A DNA stretch of 64,000 nucleotides from Hylemonella sp. UBA6679 (GTDB lineage: Bacteria > Pseudomonadota > Gammaproteobacteria > Burkholderiales > Burkholderiaceae_C). Positions 7,824 to 16,224 of this stretch are shown here, piece by piece; position 1 is the first letter of the stretch, and each line of letters starts with the position of its first letter. Both the position numbers and the translations under genes were made by a program. The notes under the pieces were generated by a model. The model did no database searches and was not told the origin of the DNA. It saw only the letters and a list, made by a program, of their open reading frames with translations. The stretch covers positions 1-64,000 of the forward strand of contig DKJZ01000063.1 in NCBI GenBank assembly GCA_002454975.1, given 5' to 3'.

Positions 7824-8846
7824 ATGGCTTTGACTTTTCCCTTTGCAGCCATTGTTGGTCAAGAGGACATGATCCTGGCCATTCAGGTGGTGGCCGTCGA
7901 CCCCGCGATCGGGGGCGTGCTGGTGCTCGGTGATCGAGGCACCGGAAAATCCACCGCTGTTCGTGCCCTGGCAGACTTGCTGCCCCCCATCAAGGTGGTG
8001 GAAGGTTGCCCTTATGGTTGCGACCCCACCCCCGGGCAAGCAAAGTGCCCGCAATGCGCGCTGCTTGGTAAGACCAAGCTCAAAGCCATCACCCGGGCTG
8101 TGAATGTGGTGGACCTCCCGCTGGGCGCGACAGAAGACCGCGTGGTGGGTGCACTGGACCTTGAAAAAGCCTTGTCGCAAGGCATCAAGGAGTTTGCGCC
8201 TGGGCTGCTGGCCAAGGCGCATCGCGGGTTTCTCTACATCGACGAAGTCAACCTGCTGGAGGACCATCTGGTCGATCTGCTCATCGATGTGGCAGCATCC
8301 GGTGAAAACTTGGTGGAGCGAGAGGGCTTGAGCATTCGTCATCCAGCGCGCTTTGTTTTGGTGGGCAGTGGTAACCCAGAAGAGGGCGAGCTGCGCCCGC
8401 AGTTGCTCGACAGGTTTGGCTTGTCGGTCGATGTCAAAACACCCCAAGACCTTGCGCTGCGCGTGGAGGTGGTGCGCCGAAGAGATGCGTTTGAGCGTGA
8501 CCCGGTTGGCTACAAAGCGCAATGGGAGGCCGCGAATGCAGGCTTGCGTGATGCCATCGTCAAGGCCAGAAAACTCGTGACACACATCGAGGCAAGCGAC
8601 GCGTTGTTGGAGCTCAGCGCCAAGTTGTGCATGCAACTCGGCACGGATGGCCTACGGGCAGAGCTCACGTTGTTACGCGCTACTCGCGCTTACGCGGCGC
8701 TCAAAGGCGCCAAAAAAGTTTTGCCAGAGCACCTGCGCGCCATGGCCCCCTTGGTGTTGAGGCACCGGTTGCGTCGCAACCCGCTGGATGACACCGGTTC
8801 AGATGTGCGTGTGCAGCGTTGTCTGGACGACGTCTTGCGGGCATGA
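7824..8846 (+). CDS. bchI: Magnesium chelatase ATPase subunit I
   Basis: AAA+ ATPase subunit (340 aa) of Mg-chelatase, which inserts Mg into protoporphyrin IX at the first committed step of bacteriochlorophyll synthesis. Walker A GDRGTGKST is near residue 31; Walker B-type YIDEVNLL and the sensor region VGSGNPEEGELRPQLLDRFGL are present. I start at MALTFPF; a start at 7800 would lie before the likely transcription start. The stop overlaps bchD by ATGA. The catalytic partner BchH is not in the window. Confidence 0.97.
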   Translation: MALTFPFAAIVGQEDMILAIQVVAVDPAIGGVLVLGDRGTGKSTAVRALADLLPPIKVVEGCPYGCDPTPGQAKCPQCALLGKTKLKAITRAVNVVDLPLGATEDRVVGALDLEKALSQGIKEFAPGLLAKAHRGFLYIDEVNLLEDHLVDLLIDVAASGENLVEREGLSIRHPARFVLVGSGNPEEGELRPQLLDRFGLSVDVKTPQDLALRVEVVRRRDAFERDPVGYKAQWEAANAGLRDAIVKARKLVTHIEASDALLELSAKLCMQLGTDGLRAELTLLRATRAYAALKGAKKVLPEHLRAMAPLVLRHRLRRNPLDDTGSDVRVQRCLDDVLRA

Positions 8847-10639
8847 GCAGTTTGGCGTCGGTCTCAACCCAAGCTTGGGATGACGCGCAGTGGGCCTTGC
8901 TGGCCTTGCAGGTTGACCCGGTTCGGCTAGGCGGCGTGTGGTTGCGTGCTGGGCATGGCCCGGTTCGTGATCGCTGGCTTGAGCAACTTCAAAGCGTGTC
9001 GTGCGTTGTTCAGAAAATCCCACACAACACAGATGACGACAGACTGCTTGGCGGCATTGATTTAACCGCCTCGTTGCAAATGGGCAGCTTGGTCTCGCAG
9101 CCAGGCATGTTGAGCCAGCTTAATGGTGGCATTGCCATACTGCCTATGGCAGAGCGCTTCCCTAAGTATTTATTAACAATGCTGCTACAAATTCAGGAGC
9201 AAGGCGAGTGGCATGAGCGCAGCACCTCACAGCTGAAACAAGCCCGCTTCGGTTTGCTCGCATTGGACGAGTCCGACGACGACACCAGCTTAGCCCCCGC
9301 TTTGACAGACAGGCTTGCCATGTGGTTAGACCTGAGAGCTGTTGCATACAACAACGCACTTGCGGTGGAGCCACTCAACGCGCAAGAGTTGCAAGAGGTT
9401 CGCCACCGTTTGCAAGGCATGGTTCCCAGCCAAGACCACATCAGGTCGATATGCCAGGCTGCTGAGGCCTTGGGCGTGGCCGGTTTACGTGCGCCTTCCT
9501 GGGCCTTGTATGTGGCTTCCTTGCACGCGGCGTTGAACCACAAGCTGGCGCTTGATGACGAAGATCTTCAGGCCGCTGTACGTTTGGTTTTGCTTGCCCG
9601 GGCAACGCAAATCCCCTCAGTTGAGCAAGCGCCGGATCAATCATCTGACGCATCTTCCGGGCCACAACACGACCCTCAACCCGAGTCGCCCCCCGAGCCA
9701 CCTTCGCCCCCTGAGGGTTCAGAGACGCAGGCCAACGATCCTGCGCCAGCGCCTCAGCCCGATGCGCCTGCAGATGATCAAGTGCTTGAGGCTGTTCTAG
9801 CAAATTTGCCTCAAGGCTTGCTCGATCAGTTGGCTGCGCAATGCGCCAAGCCCAAAAGTGCACAGGCTTCAAGCGGTCAAAGTGGCCAGGCTCGGGCAGA
9901 TCGCTTGCGCGGGCGACCGCTCTCTCCCAGACCAGGGCAGCCCCACGCTGGCGCACGACTGCATGTGTTGGCCACATTGCGCGCCGCGGTGCCCAAGCAA
10001 CGTTTACGTCAGACCTCGGTCACTGGCCCGCGCATTGCCCTGCGCAGCGAAGACTTTCATGTGCACCGCTTTGAGCAAAGGCGTGCAAGTTGCCTCATTT
10101 TTGCCTTGGATGCATCTGGGTCTGCTGCCTATCAACGGTTGGCAGAAGCCAAGGGTGCCGTTGAGATCTTGCTTGAACAATCCTACGCGCGGCGCGACAG
10201 CGTGTGCGTGATGGCGTTTCGTGGCTCTGTTGCACAAACTTTGCTGCCACCGACCCGCTCGCTGGTGCGAGCCAAAAAGGCTTTGGCTGGCCTGCCGGGT
10301 GGGGGTGGCACGCCGATGGCTTTGGCGCTGCAAAACGCAGCGCACATTGCCATGAACTTACAACGCCAAGGCACCACACCCACCCTTGTGGTGCTCAGCG
10401 ATGGCCGGGCCAACGTCACACTGGCAGGCTTGGGTGGGCGATCTCAAGCGCAAGCCGAAGCGCAGCAATGGGCCAAGCAGTGGCGCTCCATGGGGCTCAC
10501 TTCTTTGTGGATTGACACCTCAGCCCAGCCAGACACCCAGGCACAAAATTTGGCCCAGAACATGGGTGCCACTTATTTCCCGATGCCATTGGTGCAGGCC
10601 AAGCGCATGGCTGAGGTCGTGAAAAGTCTGGCGAAATAA
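8843..10639 (+). CDS. bchD: Magnesium chelatase subunit D
   Basis: Subunit D (598 aa) forms the double ring with BchI and contacts BchH. Layout: an N-terminal degenerate AAA+ domain without an intact P-loop, an acidic proline-rich linker (about residues 260-315), then an integrin-I/VWA domain with MIDAS motif DASGSAA and the later GGGGTPMALAL and SDGRAN. The start overlaps the bchI stop by four bases. Length and order are usual for the family. Confidence 0.96.
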   Translation: MSSLASVSTQAWDDAQWALLALQVDPVRLGGVWLRAGHGPVRDRWLEQLQSVSCVVQKIPHNTDDDRLLGGIDLTASLQMGSLVSQPGMLSQLNGGIAILPMAERFPKYLLTMLLQIQEQGEWHERSTSQLKQARFGLLALDESDDDTSLAPALTDRLAMWLDLRAVAYNNALAVEPLNAQELQEVRHRLQGMVPSQDHIRSICQAAEALGVAGLRAPSWALYVASLHAALNHKLALDDEDLQAAVRLVLLARATQIPSVEQAPDQSSDASSGPQHDPQPESPPEPPSPPEGSETQANDPAPAPQPDAPADDQVLEAVLANLPQGLLDQLAAQCAKPKSAQASSGQSGQARADRLRGRPLSPRPGQPHAGARLHVLATLRAAVPKQRLRQTSVTGPRIALRSEDFHVHRFEQRRASCLIFALDASGSAAYQRLAEAKGAVEILLEQSYARRDSVCVMAFRGSVAQTLLPPTRSLVRAKKALAGLPGGGGTPMALALQNAAHIAMNLQRQGTTPTLVVLSDGRANVTLAGLGGRSQAQAEAQQWAKQWRSMGLTSLWIDTSAQPDTQAQNLAQNMGATYFPMPLVQAKRMAEVVKSLAK

Positions 10640-10641
10640 GC

Positions 10642-11535
10642 ATGTGGGAATCGCTCTATCCCCCGATGGACTGGGCGGCATATCAACACACATGGCCGCA
10701 CGCCCAACACAGCCGATTCATAGACATGCCTGGGCAGCGTTGGCATGTTCAGCAAATGGGGCAAGGCCCTGTCATGTTGCTGTTGCATGGCACGGGCGCA
10801 TCCACACATTCATGGCGGGACATGGTGCCTTATTTGGCGCAGCGCTACACGCTGGTGATGCCTGACTTACCGGGCCATGCGTTCTCAACTTTGCATGCAC
10901 ACCATGCGCCTTCTCTGCCTCACATGAGCGAGGATTTGCGCCGCTTGTTGGCCAAGCTCAATCTGTGGCCCGAGGTGATTTTGGGTCACTCCGCAGGTGC
11001 GGCTGTGGCTGCACATTTAAGTTTGGCATCTGCCTCGATGCATGCCCCCGTCGTGGTGGCGCTCAACCCGGCGTGGCTACCCCAGCCAGGTGCGGCGCAG
11101 TGGTTGTTTCCGCCTGCGGCCAAATTGGTGGCGCTCAATCCCTATGCGGGCCGTTTGGTTGCCAACCATTTGGCCAAGCCCTGGGTGGTCTCAAAGCTCT
11201 TGCAAAGCACAGGCTCGCAGCTCAGCGAAGAGGGCGTGCGTTTTTACAGCCAACTGTTGGCCCATCCAACACACGTGCATGGTGTTTTGAGCATGATGGC
11301 AGCGTGGAACCTGGATACCCTTAACCGAAAATTGTCTGGGCTACAAGGCTCTGTGCTGCTGCATATCGGTGAGAACGACCGGACGGTTCCCGCCTCACTT
11401 GCCCAAGAGGCCGCGCGGCAAATGCCTCAGGCTGATGTGCTGGTCAAACCGGGCTTGGGGCACCTGGCGCATGAAGAGCAGGCGGCCTTAACGGCCCAGG
11501 AAATCATGGCTTGGCTCAAGCAAAAGGGCCATTGA
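10642..11535 (+). CDS. bchO: BchO alpha/beta hydrolase (Mg-chelatase associated)
   Basis: A 297-aa alpha/beta hydrolase with LLLHGTGASTHSWRD, the nucleophile elbow GHSAGA and a C-terminal GLGHLAHEE histidine motif. BchO proteins sit after bchID in purple bacteria; the exact reaction is not established. It starts two bases after bchD. Its 3' end overlaps the end of tspO on the other strand by 20 bp. Confidence 0.92.
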   Translation: MWESLYPPMDWAAYQHTWPHAQHSRFIDMPGQRWHVQQMGQGPVMLLLHGTGASTHSWRDMVPYLAQRYTLVMPDLPGHAFSTLHAHHAPSLPHMSEDLRRLLAKLNLWPEVILGHSAGAAVAAHLSLASASMHAPVVVALNPAWLPQPGAAQWLFPPAAKLVALNPYAGRLVANHLAKPWVVSKLLQSTGSQLSEEGVRFYSQLLAHPTHVHGVLSMMAAWNLDTLNRKLSGLQGSVLLHIGENDRTVPASLAQEAARQMPQADVLVKPGLGHLAHEEQAALTAQEIMAWLKQKGH

Positions 11536-11995
11536 GTTGAAGGGTTGCCAGGTTCAGTAGGCCTGCAATCGACACCCACAGCAAGTAGGGCAGGTTGAGG
11601 TAACTCGTCCAGCGCGAGTTTTTCCAAAAGCCCACAACCAGTGCAAGTACCGAGAGCCAAAGCAAAAACCACTCAAGCAAGGCCCAATCGGGGCGTTGCA
11701 TCTTGAAGTAAAGCGCGCTCCAACATATGTTGAGCACGGCATTGAGTCCAAACAAGACCCAAACACGCCGCCGCTCGTGAGGAACATCTCGCCAAGCTAG
11801 CGCGGCACTCACTGCGGTCAGGGTAAAAATGGTGCTCCAAATGACCCCGAACGCAGCATCAGGTGGTTTCCAACTGGGTTGTTTGAGGGAGAAGTACCAG
11901 GGCCCTAGCTCCGTGAGGACCCCGCCTATGCCCGCGGCGACATAACTCAGCGCAAGTGCGATCAGAAACGGCCTAGACCGTCGCCATCGACTCAT
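11516..11995 (-). CDS. tspO: TspO/MBR tryptophan-rich sensory protein
   Basis: A 159-aa membrane protein with five predicted helices and the family motifs GPWYFSLKQPSWKPPDAAFG and WRD. TspO binds porphyrins and, in Rhodobacter (CrtK), tunes photosynthesis gene expression with oxygen. The ATG overlaps the bchP stop (ATGA), so it is the last gene of the bchG-PucC-bchP-tspO operon. Confidence 0.94.
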   Translation of the reverse strand: MSRWRRSRPFLIALALSYVAAGIGGVLTELGPWYFSLKQPSWKPPDAAFGVIWSTIFTLTAVSAALAWRDVPHERRRVWVLFGLNAVLNICWSALYFKMQRPDWALLEWFLLWLSVLALVVGFWKNSRWTSYLNLPYLLWVSIAGLLNLATLQLNGPFA

Positions 11996-13185
11996 GTTCT
12001 GGCCATGCCAAAGAGATGCGCTAAATCCTTGAAGAAAATACGTACGTGGGCCATGGCATCTTTGCGGACAAGCTCTTTGTTCATGTAAGACTCAAAGGTC
12101 AATCTTTGCACATCTTTGTCTTCGCAAATTTTGACAAAGCGTTCACGGCGCTTGTCGTTCTGGTACCAAAAATACTGCATCACACCCAGCACCCAAAAAA
12201 CCTTGCCATGTTTGCGAAGGAATGTCTTACGGGCTTGCCTGAGGCATTTGCCTTGGCCGGTGCGCAGCGCCGCATGCACCGAGTCAGCCACCATGCGGCC
12301 GCAGGCCATGGCGTAGTAAATACCCTCGCCAGAAGCGGGTGCCACCACGCCAGCTGCATCGCCTGCAAGCACCACATCTTTGCCGTTGTCCCACAAGGGC
12401 AGAGGCTTGAGGGGAATAGGCGCGCCTTCACGCCTGATGGTGACGGCCTGTGTCAGGCCTGCTGTCTCACGCAGTCGACCAACCGCCGAGCGCAGCGAAA
12501 AGCCTTTGTCAGCGCTACCTGTGCCAACGCTCATGGTGTCGCCATGTGGAAAAACCCAGCCATAAAAATCAGGCGACATCGTGCCTTGGTAGTACACATC
12601 GCAACGGTCAGGGTCGTAAGCCACTTGTTCTTTGGGTGCTTGCACAATCTCATGGTATGCAAACACATACTTGGTTTTTTCAGCGCCTTCGATCATTTGC
12701 CGAGCAACATTGGACCGCGCGCCATCTGCGCCAATGATCATGCGCGCACGCGCACTGCGCATGACGGGTGTGCTTTGTTCGTCTAAGCGCGTGAAGTGCA
12801 CGCGTGCCACGCCATCTGCGTCACGGGTGATTTTGTCAAAGTCGGCACGGCAGCGCTCAGCGCCATGGTCTTTTGCGCGTTCGCGCAACCACTCATCAAA
12901 ATCTTGGCGATCGACCATGCCCACAAAGCCATCTTCAATTGGAATATCCACTTTGTTGTCCGCTGGAGAAATCATACGTGCGCAGCGCACCTTCGCTACC
13001 AGCAGGTGATCTGGGATGTCAAAGTCTTTGATCAAGCGCGGGGGAATGGCACCTCCGCAAGGTTTGATGCGGCCTTGTCGATCCAGCAGCATCACAGACC
13101 AGCCCTGTCGCGCCAAGTCATCAGCGGCGGTGGCGCCCGATGGACCGCCTCCCACCACAATCACATCGTATTCATTGCTGTTCAT
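11992..13185 (-). CDS. bchP: Geranylgeranyl diphosphate/bacteriochlorophyll reductase
   Basis: A 397-aa FAD enzyme that reduces geranylgeranyl-bacteriochlorophyll a to the phytyl form. The dinucleotide-binding motif VVGGGPSGATAA starts near residue 10; KPCGGAIPPR and the second FAD motif LAGDAAGVVAPASGEGI are present. I start at MNSNEYDV, overlapping the previous stop by ATGA with GGGAG upstream. The open frame 5' of it lies inside the PucC-family gene. Confidence 0.96.
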   Translation of the reverse strand: MNSNEYDVIVVGGGPSGATAADDLARQGWSVMLLDRQGRIKPCGGAIPPRLIKDFDIPDHLLVAKVRCARMISPADNKVDIPIEDGFVGMVDRQDFDEWLRERAKDHGAERCRADFDKITRDADGVARVHFTRLDEQSTPVMRSARARMIIGADGARSNVARQMIEGAEKTKYVFAYHEIVQAPKEQVAYDPDRCDVYYQGTMSPDFYGWVFPHGDTMSVGTGSADKGFSLRSAVGRLRETAGLTQAVTIRREGAPIPLKPLPLWDNGKDVVLAGDAAGVVAPASGEGIYYAMACGRMVADSVHAALRTGQGKCLRQARKTFLRKHGKVFWVLGVMQYFWYQNDKRRERFVKICEDKDVQRLTFESYMNKELVRKDAMAHVRIFFKDLAHLFGMART

Positions 13186-14528
13186 GGGTAACTCCCTTGT
13201 AAGGATTGCCTGGTGTGGGCGTGGGTAAGTTTGGGGTGTTTTGCTAGTCTGGAAACGCGCACGGCGCACCATGCCGATATGGCAAACATCAAAGCCTCGA
13301 GGGCAAACACGGCGGCATAGGCTGAACCGATGTCTCCAATGAGCCAACGTGCCAGGTCACTGACGGCCGTGCCCAGCACGCCGCCCAGACCAAAGGCCAC
13401 CGCTTGTGCTGCACCCCACAAGCCCATGCGTGTGCCTTCTCTGCCACCTGCGCCTTCGTTGGCCAGGCGCATCATGGTGGCAATGGCTGCTATTGAAAAA
13501 GCACCATTGGCAACGCCAAGCAACACCACGTTCAATTTGAGGGGCCAGCTTGCGCCCTCCAAACCCGCCATGCATAAGCCAGCCATTGCCAGGGCCGATG
13601 CAAGGCAGCCGCCTACCATCCAGGCCTGAACGCTACCGAGCCTTCCGCGCACGCGTGAAGAGCCTGCAAACGCCACGGTGAGCATGCCCATCAAAACGGC
13701 GGCATGCTGCAGGCCTGACAACTGTGTGGTTTGGCCGGGCGACATGCCAAAGATGGCGCCTGCAAAAGGCTCCAAAATCAGATCTTGAGAGCTGTAGGCC
13801 AGCATGGATAAAAACACAAACAGCGTGAAAGCTTTGGCTTGGGGTTCGCTCCAAACTTGCTTAAGGGTGGCCTTGAACGCACCAGCTTGCGGGCGATCAA
13901 GACCATGCGCATGAATTGAGCCAGCTTGGCCCTCCAAGCGCCAAAGGCATGCGCCGGTGAGGACAACAACGCACAGACACAAACCCGCCGTGACCATCAG
14001 CAGGCGAGCAGGTGAGTAAGGGTCAATCAGTTTTCCAACGGTGATGGCGGTCACAGCAAAACCAAAGATCATCATCATCCACACGGTGGTGGCTGCTGGC
14101 GCTCTGATGGCATCAGGTAGGCGCTTAGCCATCAGAACAAGCAAGGATGTCCCGCATGCACTCACGCCAAAACCAATCAGCATGAAGGCCAGCATGGAGA
14201 GCAAGAGCCCTGCGCCCAAAGAGTCCGACATAAGAACTGTCCCGGTCGAAGCCAGCAGGCCCCCAAGGGCCAGCACAACCATGCCGCCCATCATCCAGGG
14301 CGAGCAGCGCCCCCCCGCGTCTGCGCCAAACCCCATCCGCGGACGCACCATCTGAACGCCGTAATGCAGGCCCACCAGCAAGCCTGGAAGCAAAGCCGGA
14401 AGGGCCAACTCGACGACCATGATGCGGTTAAGTGTCGAGGTGGTGACCACCACCACGGCACCCAAGCAAGCCTGGATGAGTCCTAGACGAAAGACCTGCA
14501 GCCAGCCAAACGCGTGTGTGTGGGCCAT
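13182..14528 (-). CDS. PucC/BCD-family MFS protein (Bch2-like)
   Basis: A 448-aa polytopic protein of the PucC branch of the major facilitator superfamily, with about 12 helices, the N-terminal VTTSTLNRIMVVEL and the mid-protein QDLILEPFAGAIFGM signature. PucC-like proteins act in bacteriochlorophyll delivery or light-harvesting assembly. The copy between bchG and bchP corresponds to the gene called bch2 or orf428 in other purple bacteria. The start chosen is 7 nt after the bchG stop. A second, distinct family member (lhaA) lies at 20774. Confidence 0.9.
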   Translation of the reverse strand: MAHTHAFGWLQVFRLGLIQACLGAVVVVTTSTLNRIMVVELALPALLPGLLVGLHYGVQMVRPRMGFGADAGGRCSPWMMGGMVVLALGGLLASTGTVLMSDSLGAGLLLSMLAFMLIGFGVSACGTSLLVLMAKRLPDAIRAPAATTVWMMMIFGFAVTAITVGKLIDPYSPARLLMVTAGLCLCVVVLTGACLWRLEGQAGSIHAHGLDRPQAGAFKATLKQVWSEPQAKAFTLFVFLSMLAYSSQDLILEPFAGAIFGMSPGQTTQLSGLQHAAVLMGMLTVAFAGSSRVRGRLGSVQAWMVGGCLASALAMAGLCMAGLEGASWPLKLNVVLLGVANGAFSIAAIATMMRLANEGAGGREGTRMGLWGAAQAVAFGLGGVLGTAVSDLARWLIGDIGSAYAAVFALEALMFAISAWCAVRVSRLAKHPKLTHAHTRQSLQGSYP

Positions 14529-14535
14529 GGTTTGC

Positions 14536-15411
14536 CTAGGAAATACCACGTAAGGCCCAGGCGCTCACCATCATGCCCGAGACATACATAGGAACAGCAA
14601 AGGCACTCACGCTCAACGCCTTGTCGCAAGGCGCCTTCACAAAGTTGCGCATGAGTGGCAGTTGCGCAAAGCTCAGAGCCAACACCGCCAACGCCATCAT
14701 GGGCGTGCCCCATTGCCACAACAAGCCAGCCACCACCCACTGCGGCACCAGCATGAATGCGCATGCTGTTTGGGCGGCTTTGACCACACCGAGTTGCACC
14801 GGTAATGAGCGAATTCCCATTTGGGTATCACCCTGGACCGATTTGAAATCGTTGAGGGTCATGATGCCGTGCGCGCCAATGCTGTAGAGCAAAGCCAACA
14901 ACAGTGATTTTTCAGCAGGAAGACCGCCCCCAAGCATGAGCGCTGCGCCCGTGATCCAGGCCAGACCCTCGTAACTCAGCGCGCAGGCCGCATTGCCCCA
15001 CCAGCCGTTTTTCTTCAAACGCAAGGGCGGTGCGCTGTAGGCCCATGCCAGCGCCAGACCCATGGCGCATGCACCAAACCCCCACGTGCCAAGGTTGGCC
15101 GCCCACAGCAGAGAAATGACCGTCCAGATCACCGCGATGTAGAGCCCCCATTGGCCTGGCATGCGACCGGAGGGAATAGGTCGCCATGGCTCGTTGATGG
15201 CGTCCACATGCCGATCGAACCAGTCGTTCACGGCCTGGCTGCTGGCGCAGACCAGCGGGCCAGACAGCACAAGGCCAGCAACGATCAGGGCTGCATTGCC
15301 AGAAAAGTCTTGGCCAGACGACACAACGCCGCAGGCCAAAGCCCACATGGGCGGGAACCAGGTGATGGGTTTGAGCAGTTCGGTTACCGCAGCAAGAGAG
15401 GGCTTTGCCAT
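14536..15411 (-). CDS. bchG: Bacteriochlorophyll synthase (geranylgeranyl transferase)
   Basis: A 291-aa UbiA-family membrane prenyltransferase that esterifies bacteriochlorophyllide a. The first Asp motif NDWFDRHVDAINEPWRPIPSG and second motif NDFKSVQGD are intact. Family homology begins at LAAVTELLKPITWFPPMWA, supporting the ATG at 15411; a GTG at 15435 is an alternative. No ribosome site is evident before either. It heads the minus-strand bchG-PucC-bchP-tspO operon. Confidence 0.94.
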   Translation of the reverse strand: MAKPSLAAVTELLKPITWFPPMWALACGVVSSGQDFSGNAALIVAGLVLSGPLVCASSQAVNDWFDRHVDAINEPWRPIPSGRMPGQWGLYIAVIWTVISLLWAANLGTWGFGACAMGLALAWAYSAPPLRLKKNGWWGNAACALSYEGLAWITGAALMLGGGLPAEKSLLLALLYSIGAHGIMTLNDFKSVQGDTQMGIRSLPVQLGVVKAAQTACAFMLVPQWVVAGLLWQWGTPMMALAVLALSFAQLPLMRNFVKAPCDKALSVSAFAVPMYVSGMMVSAWALRGIS

Positions 15412-15439
15412 GCGGCTATTTTGAACAAGAACCACTGAA

Positions 15440-15457
15440 TGTCAATAAATGTTTACA
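15440..15457. promoter_or_regulatory. PpsR/CrtJ-type palindrome before bchG
   Basis: TGTCAATAAATGTTTACA is a perfect TGT-N12-ACA box. On the minus strand it contains a consensus -35 TTGACA directed at bchG. It lies 29 bp before the bchG ATG in the 310-bp region shared with bchF. Confidence 0.7.
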
Positions 15458-15655
15458 TTACGTTGTAAGAAGTGTCTGAAAAATTGACGCTTCCAGTCGA
15501 TTCATGGGTCAAGCAACAATTGCAAGAGCTTCTCAAAATCGGCGAAATTCAACTGTAAACATGTCGATTCTTCGGCTGGCTGCCTAAATACGGCGTGAAT
15601 TCAGGAAGCAAAGCTTGTTTTTCAGGGTTTACCCGGACTGCTTGAAAAATAAACA

Positions 15656-15699
15656 TGTCACTTCCCGTTGACAAAAGATATTGTCAACTCTACATTCAG
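15656..15699 (+). promoter_or_regulatory. Tandem PpsR/CrtJ boxes over the bchF promoter
   Basis: A perfect box TGTCACTTCCCGTTGACA (15656-15673) is followed after exactly 8 bp by a degenerate one (15682-15699, TGT-N12-CAG). A sigma-70 promoter lies across them: -35 TTGACA (15668-15673), 17-bp spacer, -10 TACATT (15691-15696). The transcript would start near 15703, just before bchF. The rest of the 15436-15720 gap shows nothing else. Confidence 0.75.
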
Positions 15700-15720
15700 T
15701 TTGTCTTTCCAGTTCTAAAC

Positions 15721-16224
15721 ATGACTTCGCCTGCCATTCCACTTTACACACCAGAAGAGCGCCTGCGCCGCGATGCAACGGTGTGGACTTTGGTGCAAGG
15801 CATTTTGGCGCCCATCCAGTTTGTGGTGTTCTTGGTGAGTCTTTACTTTGTGAGCCGTTGTTTGATGACGGGCCAGGGGGAGTCTTGGGCCTTGGCGTCT
15901 GTGGTTGTTAAAACTTTGTTTCTGTACGCCATCCTGGTCACAGGATGTATCTGGGAAAAAGTGGTTTTCGGCAAATACCTGTTTGCCCGTGCTTTTTTCT
16001 GGGAGGACGTCTTCAGCATGTTGGTGCTTGCCTTGCACAGTGCCTACCTTTGGGTGTGGTGGCAAGGCGTTTGGTCCCCCAGCGACCAGCTTTGGCTCGC
16101 AGTAGCTGCCTATGCGGCTTATTGCATCAATGCCGTTCAATTCATTCTTAAGCTGCGTTCAGCCAGGCTCGAGAAAGTCGACCATGCCCGTGATGGGGTG
16201 GTTGCCCATGCAAGGAGTGCCTGA
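15721..16224 (+). CDS. bchF: 3-vinyl bacteriochlorophyllide hydratase
   Basis: BchF (167 aa) hydrates the 3-vinyl group of (bacterio)chlorophyllide. The sequence LYTPEERLRRDATVWTLVQGILAPIQF and the four-helix membrane pattern are typical. I start at MTSPAIPLY: the longer frame from 15655 would begin before the promoter. The stop overlaps the bchN ATG by one base. First gene of the large + strand operon. Confidence 0.95.
   Translation: MTSPAIPLYTPEERLRRDATVWTLVQGILAPIQFVVFLVSLYFVSRCLMTGQGESWALASVVVKTLFLYAILVTGCIWEKVVFGKYLFARAFFWEDVFSMLVLALHSAYLWVWWQGVWSPSDQLWLAVAAYAAYCINAVQFILKLRSARLEKVDHARDGVVAHARSA

Noticed and set aside
7806..8636. 276-residue minus-strand frame opposite bchI
   Set aside because: Shadow of bchI; low-complexity and without a ribosome site.
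15655..15720. Upstream start for bchF adding 22 residues
   Set aside because: It would begin before the predicted promoter -10 and inside a PpsR-type box; family sequence starts after 15721.
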